A stretch of 11,114 bases of DNA from Baffinella frigidus (lineage: Eukaryota; Cryptophyceae; Cryptomonadales; Baffinellaceae). Below, piece by piece: positions 7,135 through 11,114 of this stretch; position 1 is the first letter of the stretch; each line of letters starts with the position of its first letter. The stretch spans positions 24,990 through 36,103 of the forward strand of contig MU646910.1 of NCBI GenBank assembly GCA_026770585.1. Reading direction: 5' to 3'. The position numbers and the translations under genes are program-made. The notes under the pieces were generated by a model, which did no database searches, had not been told where the DNA came from, and was given only the letters and a program-made list of their open reading frames with translations.

Positions 7135-10100
7135 GTCACCTCCGCCCCCTGGCTGCTTCCTCTCACAGCCCACACCAAGGCGCAACCCTAGCTGGCGATG
7201 CGTGGGCCGTGCGCCGCACCTCGACGGGTTTCTCGTGCCCCCGGTTCCCGGCAGTCAACACCAGGAGGAAGACACGAGGCAGGGGAAAATTGCCAGGTTG
7301 TGCAAGGAGAAGCTCAGGGGGCTGGCCTGGTTGGCCAGCGTCTGGCTGTGTGTGTGGTGTGCGTGTGCCTGTCCTGGTTGGTGAGCGCTTGGCTGTGCGA
7401 TGAGCGCTTCTCTGTGTATCAATCAATGGGGTTGGTGAGCGGTTTCGTGTGTGTGTTTGGCAGATGATCGGCAAAGCGCCTGGCCTGTTTTCCCAGCGTC
7501 TGGCTGTGTGGTTAGTCAGCGCTTTGGTGTGTGGTGATGCCTCGGGTGTGTATCAATCAGTTGGTGATCGGTGTGGTGTGTTGCATGAGTTGGTGAGCGG
7601 TGGGGTGTGTGGGTGAGCCCTCGGGTCTAGTCGCATCTCTCCCCCCTATCGTGAAGCGGTCGTGTTTATCAACTTATTAAACCTCGCCCCCCCCCCGGTG
7701 GCAGATGATCGGCAAAGACCTCCCGTTGAATGACTTTGGCGTCCAGCGCCCGATCGAGCTGGTCGAAAAAGAGCTCCAGGACACCGTCTACTACACCCGC
7801 GAGGTACCCAGCCTCTGCGGCGCGATGCTGTGCTGTGCTTTGCTGTGCTTTGCTGTGCTTTGCCGTGCGGTGGTTGCTGGGCATCCGTTGCTGGGCATCC
7901 TCCCCGCTCCAGTGCTACGAGTGTGCTGTGCTGTGCTTGCTTCGCATCATCCCTGCTCGAGTGCCACGACGAACCTGTGATTGACCTTAGGGTGCGTGGT
8001 TGGGCTTCGAGTGTGTGGGTGGTGACTCACGACGAGGGTTGCGTGGGTGGGGGGTGACGTTGGCCTCCGGGATGGTGGGCGATTTTGGCTTGTTGATGGT
8101 TGCTTCCTGCGGTGGTGGTTGCAGGGAGAGGGTGGGCATCGACGCTGGCTCGGAGGAGGAGGTGGTGTGGGTGATTGACGTTGGCCTCCTAGTGGTGGGA
8201 TGAATGCCGGTGGCTTGCTGTGGCGAGTGGGGGCAGTGAGACGGTTGCCGTTGACTTCCTGGGGTGGTGGTAGGGAGACGGCGACGTCAAGTACTTCCTC
8301 AAGAAGAAGAGCGTCGAATCCGGACCGCGCCCCCTCTGGACGCTCACGTGCCACGGTAAACCCCAAACCTCAAACCCTAAACCCCAAACCCTAAACCCTA
8401 AACCCTCAACCCTGAACCCTGAACCCTAAACCCAAACCCCAAACCCTAAATCCTAAACCTTGAACCCTAAACCCTAAACCCTAAACCCTAAACCCTGAAC
8501 CCTGAACCAGGCGACGACAACTGCAACACAGTCGTCACGGGAGACACCTGCTTCGAAGAGCTCAAGTTCCAGGTCATGAGCCTCACCTCTCACCTCTCAC
8601 CCCACCCCTCCCACCTTACCTCACCTCACTTCACCTCACCTCACCTCACTCCTCTCCCCTCTCCCCTCTCCCCTCCCACCTTTTACCTCTCCCATCTTTC
8701 CTCTCCCCTCTCTTCTCCCCCCTCTCCTCTCCCGCCCCATTCTCCTGCTCATCTCTGGCTGCGGCGAGGAAACCGACCCTGGCTATGGGCACGTGAAGGT
8801 GTCGGCGCCCCTCCTCGGTGTTTGAGACGCGCGGCAGCACGAGGCGGCGGTGATGCTTGAGGGCAGGACGCAGAGCATAGGCGCTGCGTGAAGCAAGCGG
8901 GCGCGAGGGCGCGTGCTCACGCTCATGCTCATGCTCATGCGGGGTTGGAAGCGGAGGCGTGGCGCTGCAGCACGCGGGCGCCGCAACGTTGCGTGCTGAT
9001 CCTGACACGGGGGAGTGGGTGGTGGCTGGCGTGCGATGCCTGCCGCAGGGGGGTGTTGGTGGTGGCAGGCGAGAGAGGGCCATCCTAGCAGAGGGGGCCG
9101 CTGCTGGGGAAATGCGAGGCGGAGGGCAGGGAGCGGAAGTTGGGCGCTGCATGAAGCGTTTGGCCGCTAGGGCGCGTGCTGATGCTGACGCCGGTGCTGA
9201 TGCCTGCCACCGGCATACTGGGCGATGTGGAACGCTGATGGTGATGCTGAATGTGATGGCGATGCTGATGCGGGGTTGTGGCACGGCAGGCGTACTGGGC
9301 GATGTGTGCTGATGCTGACGCCGTTGCTGATGCTGATGCGACGGTTGGTGGTGGCAGGCGTACTGGGCGATGTGGAACGGGCAGACAGTGCAACAGGTCG
9401 AACAGCGCGAGAAGGTTCTGGAAGATGAGAGCCGCCAGCGCTTTGAGGCCTACCAGGTTTCCTCAACCCTACACCCTAAACCCTACACCCTCAACCCTGA
9501 ACCCTCAACCCTACACCCTGAACCCTACACCCTCAACCCTCAACCCTGAACCCTACACCCTACACCCTCAACCCTCAACCCTAAACCCTAAACCCTAAAC
9601 CCCAAACCAGGTTTCTAAACCCCAAACCCCAAACCAGGCCTCCAAGAACCCGCCCCCGACGCCCCAGCAGCAGCAAGAACAGCAGAAGCAGCAGCAGCAG
9701 CTGAGCCCCTTCGGTGGCGCGAACCCCGGGCAGTTCGGCGGCGGCGTCTTCGGCGGGCAGCCGCAGCAGCAACTGGTGCCGAGCCAGCAGAACCAGCTCG
9801 TGCCGCACCAGGGCGGGGGGGGGCTGTTCGGGCAGACACCGGCGCCCGGGGGGCAGCAGCCGCAGGGGGGGAGCTCGCTCTTCTCTGCGGGTGGGACGAA
9901 CCCCTTCGCGGCCACGCCGGGCGCCCAGCAGCAGCAGCAGCAACAGCCGCAGCAGCAGGTGTCGTTCGGGGGCGCGCAGCAGCCCGGTCAGGGTCAGCAG
10001 CCTGCTGGGGGGTTGTTCTCGGGGGCGTATGGATCCGCGCAGCCCCAGGCGTCTTTGGCGCTGACGGCGTTTGGTGGCGCGCCGCCGCAGCAGGCAATCC

Positions 10101-11114
10101 TACACCCCACACCCTACACCCTACACCCGAAACCCTACACCCTATACCCTCCAACCTACACCCTGAACCCTATCCCGAACCCTAACCCCTAACCCCTAAC
10201 CCCTAACCCTAACCCTTAACCCCTAACCCTTCAACCCTCAACCCTCAACCCTTAACCCTAACCCCTCACCCCTATACTCATAGGGAAACACCCGGAAAGT
10301 TGGGTAGTTCCCTACGGAATTAGGTAGGACCTAGCTACCGTAGGCCGTAGGGCTCCTGGGACCTCCTTTCCTACGAGCCCTCGGCCTACGGTAGGAGGTC
10401 CTAGGCAATGCCGTAGGAGAAACTACCTTCATTTTCGGGAGTTTTACGAGTAATACCCTCAACCCCAGACCCTCAACCCTGAACCCTCAACCCTCAACCC
10501 TACCCCCCCAACCCTCAACCCCAACACCCAACCCAGGCTCCCAGAACCAGCACAGGTCTCGGCGGCAGCGGCCTATTCGGCGTGGAGTGGCTGCGCCCCC
10601 CTCAGCCCCACACCCAGAACCCTCAACCCCAACCCCCAACCCAGCCTGCGGGAAGCAGCACAGGCCTCGGCGGCGGCGGGCTACTCAGCGGGGGGGCACC
10701 GCCACCCGGCCCTAACCCCTAAACCCTACACCTCATCCCAGGCGCCCGGGAGCAGCACGGGCCTCGGCGGCGGGGGGGGGCTGTTCGGCGGGGGGGCGCA
10801 GGCACCCGGCGCGGGGTCGGGCCTCTTCGGGGGGGGCGGGCAGCAGGCTCAACAGCAGGCCCAGCCTGCGCAGCAGCTGTTCGCTGGGTCGGCGCTCGGG
10901 GGGGCGCAGCAGCAGCCGCAGGGGCAGCAGCAGCCGGGGCAGCAGCAGTTTTCTTCGGGGGGGTTGTTTGGGCAGCCCCCGGCGCCTCCTGCTGCGAGCG
11001 GTGCTCCCCTCTCGAATCACACCCGGCACCCGGCACCCTACGCCCTACGCCCTACGCCCTACGCCCTGCGCCCTACGCCCTCCACCCTCCACCCTCCACC
11101 CTCCACCCTCCACC
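6811..11114 (+). CDS. LOTUS/OST-HTH-like protein with Gln-rich GLFG tail, multi-exon, runs off the window
   Basis: Joined exons (6811-7134, 7705-7803, 8274-8355, 8511-8572, 9358-9456, 9638-10093, then FG exons to at least 11000) keep one frame with consistent phases. Residues about 1-30 are hydrophobic (LVASGAVLVAVFHAG), possibly a signal peptide. About 49-75 is Gly/Ser-rich with FG. About 77-152 reads EELKKNIQQVLEKQPSG, LRRTYKE, then IGKDLPLNDFG, PIELVEKELQDTVYY, KYFLKKK. This has the helix pattern and the G-x-LP-x-x-x-(F/Y)G element typical of LOTUS/OST-HTH winged helices, which bind RNA, including G-rich or G-quadruplex RNA, or helicase partners in germ-granule proteins. About 190-222 is a charged helix (VEQREKVLEDESRQRFEAYQ). 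From about 223 on, Gln/Gly/Pro-rich sequence with repeated GLFG/FG suggests a nucleoporin-like or condensate-forming domain. ATG 6811 gives a leader; ATG 6955 (MRGGSSFG) would give a leaderless protein that suits an FG protein better. The exact homologue is unknown. Confidence 0.65.
7135..7704 (+). other. Intron 1, GT-AG, with internal copies of its own 3' junction
   Basis: 570 nt from GTCACC to GGTGGCAG. It consists of GT-rich, internally repeated segments: CCAGCGTCTGGCTGTGTG at 7335-7352 and 7493-7510, and TGTGTATCAATCA at about 7412 and 7550. The 18 bp spanning the true acceptor and exon 2 start, GGCAGATGATCGGCAAAG (7700-7717), also occur exactly at 7459-7476, giving a decoy or alternative acceptor. 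Confidence 0.7.
7705..7803 (+). CDS. Exon 2: central LOTUS segment
   Basis: 99 nt, phase 0 at both ends. It encodes MIGKDLPLNDFGVQRPIELV and then EKELQDTVYYTRE. The acceptor is GGTGGCAG|ATG and the donor GAG|GTACCC. It completes the helix-turn-helix pattern begun in exon 1. Confidence 0.7.
7804..8273 (+). other. Intron 2, GT-AG, with a duplicated 3' junction
   Basis: 470 nt from GTACCC to GGTGGTAG. The 5' part holds a TGCTGTGCTT short tandem repeat (about 7827-7862). The 3' part holds a diverged tandem duplication: CTTCCTGCGGTGGTGGTTGC then AGGGAGA (8103-8128) mirrors the real acceptor CTTCCTGGGGTGGTGGT then AGGGAGA (8255-8278). An upstream GACGTTGGCCTCC block is also present twice. Confidence 0.65.
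8274..8355 (+). CDS. Exon 3: end of the LOTUS-like domain
   Basis: 82 nt (27 codons plus one base). It encodes GDGDVKYFLKKK, plausibly the terminal beta-hairpin of the winged helix, followed by a linker. The donor is CCACG|GTAAAC, a telomere-like CCCTAAA with the change that creates GT. Confidence 0.65.
8356..8510 (+). repeat. Intron 3: telomere-like repeat array with splice sites at its edges
   Basis: 155 nt, nearly all CCCTAAA with variants CCCCAAA, CCCTCAA and CCCTGAA. It starts GTAAACCCC and ends CCTGAACCAG|GC. Exon 3 (phase 1) and exon 4 join in frame across it as a Gly codon (G|GC). The repeats lie C-rich in the sense strand. Confidence 0.85.
8511..8572 (+). CDS. Exon 4: short linker exon
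   Basis: 62 nt. It encodes DDNCNTVVTGDTCFEELKFQ after the shared Gly codon. Donor CAG|GTCATG. The balanced composition contrasts with the simple repeats on both sides and supports an exon. The domain is not recognised. Confidence 0.6.
8573..9357 (+). other. Intron 4, GT-AG, CT-rich then GCTGATGC-rich tandem repeats
   Basis: 785 nt. The first part (8580-8750) is CCTCACCTCA/CTCTCCCC simple sequence. The second holds GGGCGCGTGCT followed by repeated CTGATG/CTCATG words. A unit of about 70 bp that includes the acceptor and exon 5 start is repeated: TACTGGGCGATGTGGAACG at 9216-9234, a 22 bp exact match at 9285-9306 to 9353-9374, and the true junction at 9357/9358. Confidence 0.65.
9358..9456 (+). 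CDS. Exon 5: charged helical linker
   Basis: 99 nt, phase 0 at both ends. It encodes AYWAMWNGQTVQQ followed by VEQREKVLEDESRQRFEAYQ, probably an amphipathic or coiled helix. Donor CAG|GTTTCC. A later acceptor after CAACAG (9396) is possible and would drop the first 13 residues. Confidence 0.6.
9457..9637 (+). repeat. Intron 5: telomere-like array flanked by a 10 bp direct repeat
   Basis: 181 nt dominated by CCCTACA, CCCTCAA, CCCTGAA and CCCTAAA. ACCAGGTTTC spans the donor (9452-9461) and recurs at 9606-9615. Acceptors at 9610 and 9637 (both ACCAG|G) are 27 nt apart and both in frame, the longer form adding VSKPQTPNQ from telomere-like DNA. Confidence 0.8.
9638..10093 (+). CDS. Exon 6: Gln-rich FG/GLFG low-complexity domain
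   Basis: 152 codons. It encodes poly-Gln (CAG/CAA) tracts with FG dipeptides in PFGG, QFGG, VFGG, GLFGQ, SFGG and AFGG, spaced by Gly, Pro, Ala and Asn. This is the composition of FG-nucleoporins or prion-like granule proteins. The exon ends CAG|GCAATCC, matching the AG|GCAA consensus of GC-AG introns. If unspliced, the frame reads repeat-encoded residues and stops at 10190-10192. Confidence 0.7.
10094..10536 (+). other. Intron 6 (probable GC-AG), telomere-like flanks around a foldback element
   Basis: 443 nt. Telomere-like repeats at about 10100-10275 and 10456-10536 surround a palindromic element at 10303-10427. It ends CCAACCCAG|GCTCCC. The donor assignment is uncertain. Confidence 0.5.
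10303..10427. mobile_element. Foldback (MITE-like) element inside intron 6
   Basis: Arms of about 53 bp (10303-10355 and 10375-10427) pair over most of their length around a 19-base centre. The ends are GGTAGTTCCCTACGG and CCGTAGGAGAAACTACC, and the inner arms share GAGCCC and CGGCCTACGGTAG. The element carries no reading frame. Its CCTAGG/CCTACGGTAGG words resemble the subtelomeric elements at 1390-1492 and 5535-5675. Confidence 0.75.
10537..10722 (+). CDS. Exons 7/8: two short FG-repeat units separated by telomere-like sequence
   Basis: The unit at 10537 encodes APRTSTGLGGSGLFG, and the unit at 10645 encodes PAGSSTGLGGGGLLSGG. A possible donor is GGC|GTGGAG at 10582, which keeps phase 0 to the next FG exon at 10742. 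Alternatively the telomere-like spacer is read through in frame (NPQPQPPTQ), giving a stop TAA at 10720-10722. The second unit has acceptor CCAACCCAG|CCTGCG but no good donor, so it may be a decaying or alternative exon. Confidence 0.45.
   Translation, partial: APRTSTGLGGSGLFGVEWLRPPQPHTQNPQPQPPTQPAGSSTGLGGGGLLSGGAPPPGPNP
10742..11000 (+). CDS. Exon 9: GLFG/Gln-rich segment
   Basis: 259 nt from CATCCCAG|GCGCCC. It encodes APGSSTGLGGGGGLFGGG, a second GLFG, an Ala/Gln tract, then GGLFGQPPAPPAAS. It starts like the units at 10537 and 10645, so it is a third copy of the exon start. The candidate donor is AGCG|GTGCTC at 11001, followed by more telomere-like repeat, so the gene probably continues beyond the window. 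Confidence 0.6.
11029..11114 (+). repeat. Degenerate telomere-like repeat, window edge
   Basis: CCCTACG, CCCTGCG, CCCTCCA and CCGGCAC 7-mers continue to the end. By analogy with introns 3 and 5, this is probably the start of another repeat-built intron of the LOTUS/FG gene. Confidence 0.7.

Noticed and set aside
6439-7185. Long minus-strand open frames opposite exon 1
   Set aside because: The plus strand explains this region with a LOTUS-like exon that continues in phase. The antisense frames are GC-rich shadows, apart from the short 5' part used in the minus-gene model.
8646-9284. 212-codon minus-strand frame rich in Ser/Pro/Arg/Ala
   Set aside because: It spans CT simple sequence and GCTGATGC tandem repeats inside intron 4 and has no recognisable domain.
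9581-10154. Minus-strand frames with poly-Leu, poly-Cys or poly-Ala
   Set aside because: They are antisense of the CAG-rich FG exon, so the homopolymers follow from CTG repeats.
1-11114. Dinoflagellate spliced-leader relic as an organism marker
   Set aside because: I saw no spliced-leader-like sequence upstream of the candidate genes, so the telomere type alone does not decide between algal and alveolate groups.

Overview
The window is the left end of a linear eukaryotic nuclear chromosome or scaffold. It opens with about 13.5 perfect CCCTAAA telomere repeats, with the C-rich strand 5', as expected at a chromosome left end. TTTAGGG telomeres fit green algae and plants, cryptophytes, and dinoflagellates or other alveolates. 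The GC-rich, intron-rich genes suggest a single-celled alga or other protist. I cannot name the organism, and I see no bacterial gene, rRNA, secure tRNA or CRISPR array.

Region 1 (about 96-5900) is subtelomeric repeat country: CT microsatellites, a 21-22 bp minisatellite, foldback (MITE-like) elements, a dispersed ~170 bp repeat, and four copies of a ~35 bp spacer alternating with interstitial TTTAGGG arrays in inverted orientation. The only gene trace is a broken minus-strand copy (about 1806-2830) of a type II membrane sulfotransferase-like protein, with one frameshift and two in-frame stops. One 141 bp MITE (5535-5675) has its empty site preserved in a duplicated flank at 5266-5309.

Region 2 (about 5944-6810) holds a probable small minus-strand gene (130 codons in my three-exon model, unrecognised) head-to-head with the large plus-strand gene. 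The shared upstream region contains a perfect 18 bp palindrome centred on the CRE core TGACGTCA.

Region 3 (6811 to the window end) is one multi-exon plus-strand gene that runs off the right edge. Joined exons encode a hydrophobic leader or short FG-containing N-terminus, a LOTUS/OST-HTH-like domain split over three exons, a charged helical linker, and a long Gln-rich GLFG/FG low-complexity tail like an FG-nucleoporin or phase-separating RNA-granule protein.

The most unusual theme is the introns. Several are built almost wholly of degenerate telomere repeats, always with the C-rich strand as the sense strand in both divergent genes. They carry apparent splice sites at their edges, and an FG exon plus telomere-like spacer has been tandemly copied about three times near the right end. 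The three non-telomeric introns of the large gene each contain internal copies of their own 3' splice junction plus the start of the next exon. Together these suggest gene structure shaped by telomere-repeat insertion and local tandem duplication. Exon boundaries are my own reading from frame, GT/GC-AG signals and phase; no transcript data were available.
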